A DNA stretch of 64,000 nt, from positions 1 through 64,000 of the forward strand of contig CANNAM010000003.1 of the NCBI GenBank assembly GCA_947502595.1. Direction: 5' to 3'. The stretch comes from an uncultured Marinicella sp. Lineage in GTDB: Bacteria > Pseudomonadota > Gammaproteobacteria > Xanthomonadales > Marinicellaceae. Below the pieces are notes generated by a model. It had not been told where the DNA came from. It was given only the letters and a program-made list of their open reading frames with translations, and made no database searches. Below, piece by piece: positions 10,101 through 18,525 of this stretch; the stretch's first letter is position 1, and every line of letters starts with the position of its first letter. The position numbers and the translations under genes were made by a program.

Positions 10101-10572
10101 ACGGTTTTTCTTGGTCGCTGACTGTGATGCGAATAATCATGTGATCAGCCGGTACATCGCCAACCCAGAAAAAACCATGTTTTTGGTTGTAACTGCCATC
10201 ATAAGGCCCACGCACGATGCTGTGGTCATCTGTCAGCACCCACAATTCAGCCGATGGCGGTAAGAAAAAGTCTTCCATCCCTGCATTTAAGCTGGTGGCA
10301 TTTTTGGCAAACAATCGCAGGGTATATTCCCAACTACCATCAGTCAATTGTTCCCACTGCCCTGACTGGCTGTTGCCTTTGCTGTGGTAAATATCCTTTA
10401 CAACTGTGTTAACAGCATACTTTAAAGGCGCGCCTTTGGCAGCAATGGCTTGGTTCTTCTCGGCAATGGCATCAATGGCGGGCAAATAATAAGTGTCGCC
10501 CTTCATTTGTGCTTGTGCCGTTGTGATTGATGTAGCACCAACTAAACTCAAAATTAATAGTATGCATCTCAT
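7120..10572 (-). CDS. Large secreted serine protease, lysyl-endopeptidase-like, with PKD-type domain
   Basis: The product is about 1150 residues with a Sec signal peptide ending near ITTAQA. The ATG at 10572 is preferred because AGGTG lies six bases upstream; an ATG at 10590 has no ribosome site. The trypsin-fold domain (about 200-440) has His in STADHCGY (about 240), Asp in SDFALVQL (about 307) and Ser in GGSSGSGLW (about 389). The WNYQSLTCR and PGSAQSG segments resemble Lys-C-type endopeptidases. A PKD-like domain follows (about 460-540, with AWDINADGEVDGTG). The remaining 600 residues are Cys-containing, unrecognised and probably beta-rich. A role in extracellular protein digestion is inferred. 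Confidence 0.88.
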   Translation of the reverse strand: MRCILLILSLVGATSITTAQAQMKGDTYYLPAIDAIAEKNQAIAAKGAPLKYAVNTVVKDIYHSKGNSQSGQWEQLTDGSWEYTLRLFAKNATSLNAGMEDFFLPPSAELWVLTDDHSIVRGPYDGSYNQKHGFFWVGDVPADHMIIRITVSDQEKPYLSFKLNSVSRGFYRHWIEPSYINKSGSCNVDVACSEADDWQAQVKSVGRYTFSTASGGFLCTGQLLNNTAKDGTPLFSTADHCGYSDENGQKPLSDRQSVAASIALTWNYQSLTCRAPGSAQSGMQISTSGFNHRQSGAAYLASNPLSDFALVQLNRVPNASYELEYSGWDRRDIAPDSAVAIHHPSGHAKRISFEHDALSVTGYLSTFRGTGTHLRVADWDLGTTEGGSSGSGLWNSDKLFVGQLHGGYAACGNDRDDWYGRLNYSWDSGSNAQSRMKDWLDPNNTGQETLQGTGGCEAPSVNIINNSSNAVGDLLAFSSQVSDGSGDYSYAWDINADGEVDGTGSTIQVRYSQAYVGNINLTVKDSSGCQGVASQAVVVTGAEVQLQQVVNIRENLDQVCGNNDNVIDPGERWSTLLEAKNVGTQPATSAYLALGKSRSALTGGSGDNYGNTVSSCDRTFIDISSTGTLKAWESAGNPNYPADDEGSVLIQLSQAFDHYGQSISQLRASSNGYFSTSSTAKGDAWGNECPLPAAPARDIEGARIAPMHDDLKQSTFYHQSFAVCPRTAETGTDLACEVFLWQGADLWETTQLVESIDVQAILYPATSQWVFQYAGTGFSGQTSTTGMQNAAATDGLTYACNTANSINTTDAVCTFNKNHQPQSSGADFVVLETPVLALGDLAVDQSVHRNLEFAIATDATCGTEFSINHEASVFDEGFNAGQAAILSKTIGHNGQCNVVTNCAVNNDNSIQPKNGIWYNPDRSGNGHDLHFINKQRLTFVSYTGLPDRSPIWYITGEEDASHDQYYNTLHKVYYPGGFNPANQQAEMVGWSNTTVLNEGQVIQVRKVNGQLSAEKLIQQPLGAPPTTNMHTGFWYNASQSGWGESISTIGDARGIVTYLYDASGEPYWTNAWGANDGSTLRVAYTESFCLHCPRVTPFSHEVGTATFNLDDQRTGVIDEYNVNVPASLRPGATWSRSNLPITNLIPPIED

Positions 10573-10594
10573 GTTATTCACCTGTTTCATTCAA

Positions 10595-11176
10595 CTATGA
10601 CTTGGTTTCCTTAAGCACCAGGGCTTTGTGGCCACTCTGCTCAAGCTGTCTTTTTTGTTTGTCCGCTTCACGGCTGGAGTCAAATGGTCCAACCCGTACC
10701 CGATGCCACTGGGTGCCATTGACGTCGATTGACTGGATGTAGGCAATTTGGCCTGAGAAAGCAATTTTGGCTTTCAGTTCTTCCGCATCGGATTGATTTT
10801 TGAATGAGGCAACTTGCAACACATAAGTATATTCCTTGCTGTTGCGGGCCGCCTGTTGCTCCAATTCTTCTTTCGGAATCACCACTTCCATCTCTGGCAA
10901 CACCGAATAAAAATCATAATCAGGTTTTTGTTTACTGAGGTCTTTACTGACATCTTCAACCGGTTGAACCACTTCTTTATCCGCACCTGGTACCGGCGTT
11001 TGTTTGTTTTGTATGGGTTCTGGAACCCAACCTTGCACATAAATAAATACCGCCAACAATAACCCTGAGAGCACCCCACTGAGCAGGATAATCCAACCTG
11101 GTATGGGCCGTTTTTGTCCGGCTTTGCGGGTGGTTCTTTTGGCGGCGGTTTTGCGCACTGTTTTTTTCTTGGTCAT
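10595..11176 (-). CDS. SPOR-domain cell-division-type protein (FtsN-like)
   Basis: This is a 193-residue bitopic inner-membrane protein. It has a Lys/Arg-rich cytoplasmic tail (1-27), one membrane segment (about 28-48), a Pro/Lys-rich periplasmic linker, and a C-terminal SPOR domain (about 115-190) with the YVLQVASFKNQSDAEELK and WHRVRVGPF signatures. SPOR domains bind denuded septal peptidoglycan. The location directly after argS, with a 4-base ATGA overlap, matches the common argS-ftsN-like arrangement. It could be the true FtsN or another SPOR protein; the short length leaves this open. Confidence 0.85.
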   Translation of the reverse strand: MTKKKTVRKTAAKRTTRKAGQKRPIPGWIILLSGVLSGLLLAVFIYVQGWVPEPIQNKQTPVPGADKEVVQPVEDVSKDLSKQKPDYDFYSVLPEMEVVIPKEELEQQAARNSKEYTYVLQVASFKNQSDAEELKAKIAFSGQIAYIQSIDVNGTQWHRVRVGPFDSSREADKQKRQLEQSGHKALVLKETKS

Positions 11177-12954
11177 ACGGTTTTTTTGTCCTCAGAACGC
11201 ATTTCTTTGGGTGCTGATGAGCCCAATAACGCCAACCCATCTGCCAACACATAACGCGTTGCTAAACATAAGTTTAACCTTGCGTTGCGTAAGTTTTCGT
11301 TATCAATCTGCACCTGATGGGCGTTGTAATAACTGTGGAACAGCTGAGCCAGTTCACGCAAGTAATTGGCCACCGGGTGTGCCGAAAAATTGGCCGCTGC
11401 TTTTTCCACCGTTTCAGGGTATTGAGACAGTGCTTTAATTAAGTCCAGTTCTTGTTCCTCAACCAACAATTCCACCGACACATGGCCAATTTCAATGTTG
11501 TGCGTCATGTTCTGCTCTTCCAGTTTGCGCATGATGCTGCAAATTCTGGCATGCGCATACTGAATGTAGTAAACGGGGTTGTCATTGGATTGTGATTTGG
11601 CTAAATCCATATCAAAATCCAAGTGCTGATCATGCGAGCGCATCACATAGAAAAAGCGTGCAGCATCACAACCCACTTCCGAGACCAGCTCTTTCAAAGT
11701 AACGAACTCACCAGACCTGGTGGACATTTGGAGTTTTTCTTTGCCTTTGAACAAATGTGCAAATTGCACCAACAGTATTTCAATTTTGTCGGCATCAAAA
11801 CCCAAGGCTTTGGTGGCGGCCTTCAGCCTGGGTATGTAACCATGGTGATCGGCACCAAACACATAAACCGACTTGTCGAAACCCCGCTCAAATTTATTCA
11901 TTAAATAAGCCACATCTGAGGCAAAGTATGTCTTGATGCCATTTTCACGCATCACCACCCGGTCTTTTTCATCACCAAAGTGAGTGGCATTGAACCACAA
12001 GGCACCTTCTTTTTTATACAGGTGGCCACCAGCCTCTAACTTGGCCAATGCCCGATCAATGGTGTCATCTTCATGCAATGACTTTTCTGAAAACCACTGA
12101 TCATAATAAACATTGAAGTCTTCTAAATCATTTTTAATACCGGTCAGGATGTTCTTCATCGCGGTTTTAAATATTTTGTTGTAGCCTTTACCCAAGATGT
12201 CCTTGGCATTCATAACCAACTCATCAATGTGCTTTTCCTTGTCACCACCTGCCGGCTCATCAGGACTGACTTGGGCAAACACTTCGGCTTTACTGAAACG
12301 CAAATCATCACCAAATTTTTGTCTGATTTTACGTGCGATGCTTACAATGTATTCACCTTTATAGCCATTGGCTGGAAAAGTGATGGACTCGCCACACAGC
12401 TCTAAATAGCGCAACCAAACAGAAGTTGCCAAAATGTCCATTTGTCGACCGTGGTCATTGACATAGTATTCTGCATGCACTTCATAGCCCACTTTCTTCA
12501 ATATGTTACATAAACTAGAGCCAAAAGCAGCACCGCGTCCATGTCCAACGTGCAACGGACCTGTTGGGTTGGCAGAGACAAACTCAACCGTGATTTGATT
12601 GTCAGAATCCAGCTTTTTATTTCCGAATTCGTGCTTTAATTTCAAAATTCGTTTTAAAACCTGTAAACGACAAGCGTCAGTTAAGTAAAAATTGATGAAG
12701 CCAGGTCCTGCAATTTCAACTTTTTCAACATGACTGGTTTCAGTCAACGCGCCGATGATTTTTTCGGCAATGTCCCGGGGCTTCATTTTCAAAGGTTTGG
12801 CCAATGCCAAAGCCACATTGGATGCATAGTCACCATGCTCTTTACTGCGCGTTCTTTCGATGTTGATTGTGGGGGGTTCGGCTAAATTGAACTCGCCTTT
12901 GGCGGCTAAATGCTCCAATGCGTTTTCTATCAACTCCTGAATGTGTCCAATCAT
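11173..12954 (-). CDS. argS: Arginine--tRNA ligase
   Basis: ArgS is a class I synthetase charging tRNA-Arg, about 593 residues. The N-terminal Arg_S_N domain is present (about 1-90). The HIGH motif appears as HVGHG after SANPTGPL (about 125-140), and the ATP-binding loop as QMSTRSG in place of KMSKS, as usual in ArgS. The C-terminal DALR anticodon-binding domain (about 460-590) ends the protein. The ATG at 12954 is chosen; a TTG lies one codon before it. The stop overlaps the SPOR gene start. Confidence 0.97.
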   Translation of the reverse strand: MIGHIQELIENALEHLAAKGEFNLAEPPTINIERTRSKEHGDYASNVALALAKPLKMKPRDIAEKIIGALTETSHVEKVEIAGPGFINFYLTDACRLQVLKRILKLKHEFGNKKLDSDNQITVEFVSANPTGPLHVGHGRGAAFGSSLCNILKKVGYEVHAEYYVNDHGRQMDILATSVWLRYLELCGESITFPANGYKGEYIVSIARKIRQKFGDDLRFSKAEVFAQVSPDEPAGGDKEKHIDELVMNAKDILGKGYNKIFKTAMKNILTGIKNDLEDFNVYYDQWFSEKSLHEDDTIDRALAKLEAGGHLYKKEGALWFNATHFGDEKDRVVMRENGIKTYFASDVAYLMNKFERGFDKSVYVFGADHHGYIPRLKAATKALGFDADKIEILLVQFAHLFKGKEKLQMSTRSGEFVTLKELVSEVGCDAARFFYVMRSHDQHLDFDMDLAKSQSNDNPVYYIQYAHARICSIMRKLEEQNMTHNIEIGHVSVELLVEEQELDLIKALSQYPETVEKAAANFSAHPVANYLRELAQLFHSYYNAHQVQIDNENLRNARLNLCLATRYVLADGLALLGSSAPKEMRSEDKKTV

Positions 12955-13045
12955 CAATACTTCCGGTCAAAATAAACCGTTCATTTTATCAAATTGCAGG
13001 TCAGTAAACCAAATAATTAAAGCGTTCATTACCTGAGCAGCCACT

Positions 13046-13070
13046 TAAATCCATGCAACGCATGGATTTA
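13046..13070. repeat. Perfect 10-bp inverted repeat upstream of feoA
   Basis: TAAATCCATG and CATGGATTTA flank the loop CAACG in the 234-bp gap between argS and feoA. It has no T tract and lies 80 bp upstream of the Fur-like box, so an operator or structured leader element is as likely as a terminator. Confidence 0.5.
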
Positions 13071-13149
13071 CCCTCTGTGAGTGACTTGATATGCATCAAA
13101 TTTTTACAAATTTATCTACAAGAGCCTTGATTATTTCAATTTTATACTC

Positions 13150-13168
13150 AATAATGAGAACCATTACT
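13150..13168 (+). promoter_or_regulatory. Fur-like box upstream of feoAB
   Basis: AATAATGAGAACCATTACT matches the 19-bp Fur consensus GATAATGATAATCATTATC at 14 positions. It ends 20 bp before the feoA start. Iron repression of feoAB by Fur is well known in related bacteria; here it is inferred from the site. Confidence 0.72.
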
Positions 13169-13188
13169 ATTTAGATTAACCCCAGTCC

Positions 13189-13431
13189 ATGACAGCATCA
13201 ACTGACAATTCAATGCAATTATCACAAGCCAAAGCTGGCTTAACATACCAAGTTTGTAAAAATGTTTGCTCAGAAGCCTTGAGCCAAAAACTAACCTTAA
13301 TGGGTTTAGGCATGGGCATGATGATTGAGCTGATTGCCTCATACAAACACGGCGCAGTGATACGCACACCATTTGGCGACATCGCGGTGGGGTCTGACTT
13401 AAGCAGTTCTATTTCCGTTTTACAAATCTAG
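13189..13431 (+). CDS. feoA: Ferrous iron transport accessory protein FeoA
   Basis: FeoA is an 80-residue SH3-like cytosolic protein that assists the ferrous iron permease FeoB. The LTLMGLGMGMMIEL segment (about 36-49) and the HGAVIRTPFGDIAVG segment (about 54-68) carry the family pattern. The length is close to the usual 75-85. It lies 12 bp before feoB in a clear operon under a Fur-like box. No feoC-like gene is present after feoB. Confidence 0.93.
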   Translation: MTASTDNSMQLSQAKAGLTYQVCKNVCSEALSQKLTLMGLGMGMMIELIASYKHGAVIRTPFGDIAVGSDLSSSISVLQI

Positions 13432-13443
13432 TCGGTCCTCAGT

Positions 13444-15636
13444 ATGGCCAATACTGCCAAAATAGCCCTGATTGGCAACCCCAATAGCGGCAAAACCACC
13501 CTTTTTAATGCCTTAGCTGGACAAAACAAAAAAACCGGCAACTGGGCTGGCGTCACGGTCAGTGAATCCAATGCCAAATTGGTGCGCAACAACACCGAAC
13601 TCACTTTGGTTGATTTACCCGGTATTTATGGGCTGTCTTTGGCTGAATTATCTCAAGATGAATTGGTGGTTAAACAAGCCATCAGCAGAGGTGATATTGA
13701 CGTTTATGTCAATGTATTGAATGCCAACAACCTCGACCGATGCCTGTTTTTAACCACTGAAGTATTGGATTTAGATGTACCGACCATCCTGGTGCTCAAC
13801 ATGGATGATGAACGGGCCGCCAGTGGTAAGGTCATTGACACGGAAAAATTATCGGCACTGACTGGCTGCACTGTGATTGCCACCACGGCCATCAGTCATG
13901 AAGGCTTGAATACTTTGCTTGATGCCATCGACGCCCTCATTTCCGAGCAAGCTTCAACCGCGCACCAGCACAGTAAATTACCTAATGACATTGATCTGCC
14001 CGCAGCCGATACCCGTGCCGCTGCCATTAAAAAATACGTCAAATCATCTGATGCAGTGATCAGTGAAAGCAAACGGGTCTTTGATGCACGCTTTCAACAA
14101 GCCCTGAAATTGGCTGAAGCAGTGACCATCAACCCAATTAAAACCAACAAAAAAACCTTCAGTCAAATCGACCAATGGCTGACCAGTCCTTTTACCGGCA
14201 GCCTGGCATTCATGTTTGCCATGTATTTGATGTTTTTCTTTGCCACCAATGTGGCCAATGTATTTGTTGATTTCTTTGACATCGCCATGGGTGCCATCTT
14301 TATCGACGGCACCAGTCACATACTGTCCTCGATACACGCCCCTGAATGGCTCAATGTGGTACTGGCAGATGGTGTTGGTGCAGGCATTCAGACCGTAGCC
14401 ACATTTATTCCAGTGATTGGCTTTCTGTTCTTATTCCTGACTTTATTGGAAGAATCTGGTTATATGGTCAGAGCCGCTTTTGTGATGAATAATTGGTTAC
14501 AAAAAATTGGCTTATCAGGCAAAGCCTTTGTGCCGCTGATTGTCAGCTTTGGCTGCAATGTACCAGCAGTTATGGCCACCCGCCAATTGGCTAAAAAAGA
14601 TGAACGCATCATCACTACATTGATGGCACCATTCATGTCATGTGGCGCACGCTTGTCGGTGTATGCGCTGTTTGTGGCTGCATTTTTTACTGAAAATGCC
14701 GCCCTGATTGTACTGTCGCTTTATTTAATTGGTATTTTGGTGGCGATTGCCACTGGCTTATTGATGCGCAAAACCATTTTGCCCGGTAAACCCGACCCTT
14801 TTGTGATCGAATTACCCCACTGGCGCTTCCCAGGGGTGATGTTCATACTAAAAGCCACTTGGTCAAAATTGCGCGGATTCATGGTTGATGCCGGCAAAAT
14901 CATCATCATCATCGTCGTTATCCTACAAATGATTTCATCAGTGGGCAGAGATTTCTCTTGGGGCAATGAAGATGTTGATCAATCGATGCTGGCGGCCGGC
15001 TCACAAATTGCCACTCCAGTATTTGCACCGATGGGAATTGAACAAGACAACTGGCCTGCTGTGGTGGGTTTATTTACTGGTTTACTGGCCAAAGAAGTGA
15101 TGGTGGGTTCATTAGATGCCATCTACTCGAAGTCTGTTGAAGCCAGCGATGCGACCATCGGCGAGCAGTTGGTAGAAGCCTTACAAACCATACCTGATAA
15201 TGCGGCTGGACTGCTTGCTGCCTTGACCGATCCTTTGGGGCTGTCATTGACTGAAATTGACGACGTTGAGAACATGGCGGAAAACCAAGGTGTCACCACC
15301 CAGTTGTTTGGTATTTTACAAGAAAAATTCAAGAATGGCTTTGCAGCCTATGCCTACCTGTTATTTGTGTTGCTGTACTTCCCCTGTGTGACAGTGATAG
15401 CCACCATAGCCAAAGAAACGGGTAAAAAATGGGCCGTTTTTTCAGCCAGTTACTCAACCGGTATCGCCTACTTGATTGCCACATGTTTTTACCAAATCGT
15501 GACCTTCACCAGTCAACCGGTGTTTGCCTCAATCTGGTTATTGGCTTGCGCGACCGCGCTGTTTACTTTTTACTACATGCTCAAACGGCACGCCAATAAA
15601 CCACAAAACAAAGTCATTCCACTGAATATCCAGTAG
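13444..15636 (+). CDS. feoB: Ferrous iron permease FeoB
   Basis: FeoB is a 730-residue inner-membrane Fe(II) transporter with a cytosolic GTPase domain. G1 is GNPNSGKT (11-18), and G3 lies in DLPGIYGL. A helical GDI-like region (about 170-260) leads to two Gate-type membrane domains with about 10 membrane segments. The core includes FIPVIGFLFLFLTLLEESGY, VSFGCNVPAVMATR and MAPFMSCGARL; the Cys-containing motifs GCNVPA and SCGARL are the usual FeoB marks. With feoA it forms an operon for anaerobic or low-oxygen iron uptake. Confidence 0.96.
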   Translation: MANTAKIALIGNPNSGKTTLFNALAGQNKKTGNWAGVTVSESNAKLVRNNTELTLVDLPGIYGLSLAELSQDELVVKQAISRGDIDVYVNVLNANNLDRCLFLTTEVLDLDVPTILVLNMDDERAASGKVIDTEKLSALTGCTVIATTAISHEGLNTLLDAIDALISEQASTAHQHSKLPNDIDLPAADTRAAAIKKYVKSSDAVISESKRVFDARFQQALKLAEAVTINPIKTNKKTFSQIDQWLTSPFTGSLAFMFAMYLMFFFATNVANVFVDFFDIAMGAIFIDGTSHILSSIHAPEWLNVVLADGVGAGIQTVATFIPVIGFLFLFLTLLEESGYMVRAAFVMNNWLQKIGLSGKAFVPLIVSFGCNVPAVMATRQLAKKDERIITTLMAPFMSCGARLSVYALFVAAFFTENAALIVLSLYLIGILVAIATGLLMRKTILPGKPDPFVIELPHWRFPGVMFILKATWSKLRGFMVDAGKIIIIIVVILQMISSVGRDFSWGNEDVDQSMLAAGSQIATPVFAPMGIEQDNWPAVVGLFTGLLAKEVMVGSLDAIYSKSVEASDATIGEQLVEALQTIPDNAAGLLAALTDPLGLSLTEIDDVENMAENQGVTTQLFGILQEKFKNGFAAYAYLLFVLLYFPCVTVIATIAKETGKKWAVFSASYSTGIAYLIATCFYQIVTFTSQPVFASIWLLACATALFTFYYMLKRHANKPQNKVIPLNIQ

Positions 15637-15929
15637 CCTACAAGCGCTTTACTTCCAACTCCATTATGACCTTGGTTAGAAGGCATGTTGCTCAAACTGT
15701 ATTGCGCTGCTGAGATAATCAGTGAACCTTGAACGGCCGGCCAATCACAGCACAGTATGCTGATGACACCAACACCATTCAAGTCAAACTGGAACATTAT
15801 CAGACACCAACTTCCCTTTGCACCGAGGCTTGTACTTCAGGCGAACCGACAATACCTTAGGACCAATCAAGGTCTGAACCAACACATTACGCCCTGCTCA
15901 TCTTTAAAAGTTGCATAAACCTCAGGCAC
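15637..15929. other. Intergenic stretch without a supported gene
   Basis: Nearly 300 bases between the convergent feoB and the receptor gene. No reading frame shows coding character, no feoC remnant was recognised and no strong hairpin follows feoB directly. Confidence 0.5.
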
Positions 15930-15959
15930 AAAAAAGCCCATCAGAAAACAAGGATGGGC
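15930..15959 (-). terminator. Rho-independent terminator of the TonB-dependent receptor gene
   Basis: GCCCATC and GATGGGC (15936-15942 and 15953-15959) form a 7-bp stem around a ten-base loop. Read on the minus strand, the stem is followed by six T residues (15935-15930). It lies about 30 bp after the receptor stop. Confidence 0.85.
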
Positions 15960-15987
15960 AATGATAAAGATGCAATTATTAACTGAT

Positions 15988-18300
15988 TTAAAACTGATAA
16001 CTGAGCGACAACCAAACACTCCTGGCTTTTTGTGTGGTGTTGTAATCACTGATGCACTCATATTCATCTTGGCTGGCTGCCAACAAACAGCTTCTACTGG
16101 ACAGGTCATCATCCAATAAATTATTAATCTGTGTATTCAATGACAAACCTGCACTCAATTCATAACTGTATGATAAATGCCACAGTTCATATGACTTGTA
16201 ATACAGTTCCTGGGTTTCCGGCCCCTGTGGACCTGAAACATTGGCGACTCCTCGGAAACGTTTTGATCTGACTTCAGAGATCAAAGCCATTCGACTTTGT
16301 GGTGTAATTTGCCAACCTAAACGTGCATTGAACATATGTTCAGGCGTATTGACCAAAGGCAAGCCCTGGTCACTGCCACTGAGCACTTCACTGTCAGTAT
16401 AAGTGTAGTTCATGTTCAACTTCCAATGGTCAGTGAATTCATACTGTGCGGCAACTTCTGCCCCCAAGGTTCGTGATTCATCGACATTGGCTGATTGGCT
16501 GAATGAGTTCATCCCTAAATCAGCCCAACCCAATCCCACATCCACACAATCAACCCCAGTGGCTACTGTTTCACAATTAGGTAAATTATCTTGGCGAATG
16601 ATTTTGTCTCTAAAGTCGTTAAAAAATAAAGTCAGGTTACCTTTGAATTTATCCGTACCATCATAATAAGCAGCCACTTCATAGTTGATGCTGGTTTCAG
16701 GTTGTAAATCAGGGGTACCAACAAAAGGAATCGTTCCTTGTCCACCAAATCCAACAATGCCAGGGTAAAGTTGTTCCGGTTGTGGTGTTTTATAACCAGT
16801 ACTTATCCCACCTTTAAACACCCAATCATTTGCTGGGTTGTAATTTAAATAAGCCCGAGGACTGACTTGACCGCCAAATACATTGTGGTCATCATACCTG
16901 AGCCCTAAGGTGGCTGTTGTGTGTTGGGTTAAGTCAACACTGTCTTCTGCAAATAAAGCCCACTGGCGGTGTTGCTGCGTGGTTCCTGCTTGGTACCCGT
17001 CACCATAAAACCCAAAAGCCCCGTCTTCCATCTCTGCATCAAAATATTGCATGCCAACGATGTAATAATGATTTTTAAAACTCGATTCATAGTTGCTGTT
17101 AAGTATCAAGTTATCAATTTTAAGTGGCCGTTGAGGACGTGGAAGAAAATTGTCCTCCAATTCTTGATAAATTGAATCAGTCAGTAAAGGGTTATCCAAG
17201 CTTTGGTCAATCACTGCTTGATCCCAAATAGCTTGAACCTGTAACCTTTCTGCCACAGTTAGGGGCAATGACCGCCCATGGTTTTCACTGGTGCTTCGAG
17301 TCAAGTTAGTGGTCAATGTTCCCTGATCAAAACGGGCTACATGGGCCAAAACCATTTGTTCACGATCAAACTTTTGGTATCTGGCATAGCCAACGCGAGG
17401 ATTGACCACACCTCCCCTTAGTCGCCACAAGCTCACCGGACTGTCCAAAGTACCTGTTTGGCCGCGGGTGTTATCATACCGCTGATTAGAGAGGTCATAG
17501 TCAAACGCCAACTCATGCTGGTCATTGATCTGGTAGTTTAAGCTGAAACCTGCATTGGTATTTTCAGCAGCCACAATTTTACGGTCACCAAAGCTGCCTT
17601 CATCAACCCATGTACTGCCATCAGGTAAAGACAAGTTTTCACTGTAAGTAGGCTCACTGTTTTCTCTGTCAAAATAACCACCTCGAAATGAAAAACTCAA
17701 ATCTTTAATTCCTGTAGGACCGGTCAAGAAGAAGTCCACTTTGTTGTCATTACCGTATTGATCATCCAATTGAATGTTAGCGCTCATGGTTACACTGCCA
17801 GTTAAATCCGTCAGGTTTTTTCGGGTAATGATATTGATAACACCACCTATGGCATCTGCACCATACAAAGTAGACATGGGGCCACGAACCACCTCAATGC
17901 GCTCAATCGCCTCAAGTGGAGGCATGTACATAAATTGGCTGTTACCAAAATTATTCGGCCCAATGTTTCCTACATCGCTTTGTCTGCGACCATCTATCAA
18001 CACCAAAGTATATTGTGATGGTAAACCACGCATGGTGATACTGATGTTGCCATTTTTATCTTGACCGCTACCAACATCTATACCCTCAATGTTTCTTAAC
18101 GCATCTGCCAAGCTGCTGAACGGTGTCGATTGGAGTTCCTCTCTGCTAACCACCGTAACGCTGGCTGGCGCATCCACCAGCTTTTGTTCATACCCTGATG
18201 CAGTCACCACTATTTCGTTTAAATCAGTAACATCATCTGCAGCAGACAATCCACAAAAACCACACAAAACCGCCACCGTTGTAGAATTTTTTATACCCAT
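15988..18300 (-). CDS. TonB-dependent outer-membrane receptor
   Basis: This is a ligand-gated outer-membrane barrel of about 770 residues, probably for a siderophore or other iron complex. The start at 18300 gives MGIKNS, a signal peptide ending near GLSAA, and has AAAGG seven bases upstream; a longer frame to 18360 would run through the operator. The mature N-terminus has the TonB-box-like EIVVTAS, followed by the plug (about 40-150, with VDAPASVTVV and VRGPMSTLYGADAIGG). The barrel ends in the aromatic C-terminus LSYQF recognised by the BAM complex. A catecholate-type receptor such as CirA or FepA is possible, but the substrate is not certain. The upstream Fur-like operator suggests iron repression. 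Confidence 0.93.
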   Translation of the reverse strand: MGIKNSTTVAVLCGFCGLSAADDVTDLNEIVVTASGYEQKLVDAPASVTVVSREELQSTPFSSLADALRNIEGIDVGSGQDKNGNISITMRGLPSQYTLVLIDGRRQSDVGNIGPNNFGNSQFMYMPPLEAIERIEVVRGPMSTLYGADAIGGVINIITRKNLTDLTGSVTMSANIQLDDQYGNDNKVDFFLTGPTGIKDLSFSFRGGYFDRENSEPTYSENLSLPDGSTWVDEGSFGDRKIVAAENTNAGFSLNYQINDQHELAFDYDLSNQRYDNTRGQTGTLDSPVSLWRLRGGVVNPRVGYARYQKFDREQMVLAHVARFDQGTLTTNLTRSTSENHGRSLPLTVAERLQVQAIWDQAVIDQSLDNPLLTDSIYQELEDNFLPRPQRPLKIDNLILNSNYESSFKNHYYIVGMQYFDAEMEDGAFGFYGDGYQAGTTQQHRQWALFAEDSVDLTQHTTATLGLRYDDHNVFGGQVSPRAYLNYNPANDWVFKGGISTGYKTPQPEQLYPGIVGFGGQGTIPFVGTPDLQPETSINYEVAAYYDGTDKFKGNLTLFFNDFRDKIIRQDNLPNCETVATGVDCVDVGLGWADLGMNSFSQSANVDESRTLGAEVAAQYEFTDHWKLNMNYTYTDSEVLSGSDQGLPLVNTPEHMFNARLGWQITPQSRMALISEVRSKRFRGVANVSGPQGPETQELYYKSYELWHLSYSYELSAGLSLNTQINNLLDDDLSSRSCLLAASQDEYECISDYNTTQKARSVWLSLSYQF

Positions 18301-18324
18301 ATATAACCTTTGTCTCTTAAAAAG

Positions 18325-18355
18325 AATGCAAATTATAATGAGAACGATTTGCATT
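18325..18355 (-). promoter_or_regulatory. Symmetric Fur-like operator of the receptor gene
   Basis: TATAATGAGAACGATTTGC (about 18334-18352) matches the Fur consensus at 13 of 19 positions. It is framed by a perfect 9-bp inverted repeat, AATGCAAAT at 18325-18333 and ATTTGCATT at 18347-18355. The site lies 25-55 bp upstream of the receptor start. Confidence 0.6.
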
Positions 18356-18478
18356 ATCAATAAAGAATTGGTTTTTATTCTGCTATTTTGAACTTAAGGA
18401 TTTGATTCATTAGGCGCAGATTTGCACCCAATTGAAACCATGTATAATAACTATATACAGTGGATTAACACGCAACAA

Positions 18479-18507
18479 AGCCAATGGTTATACTTTCACC
18501 ATTGGCT
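18479..18507 (-). terminator. Probable terminator of the DUF4198 operon
   Basis: AGCCAATGG and CCATTGGCT form a perfect 9-bp stem with an 11-base loop, 19 bp after the DUF4198 stop. On the minus strand it is followed by TTGTTG, a weak T tract, so this is a moderate call. Confidence 0.6.
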
Positions 18508-18525
18508 GAATTCAAGGGATTTATG

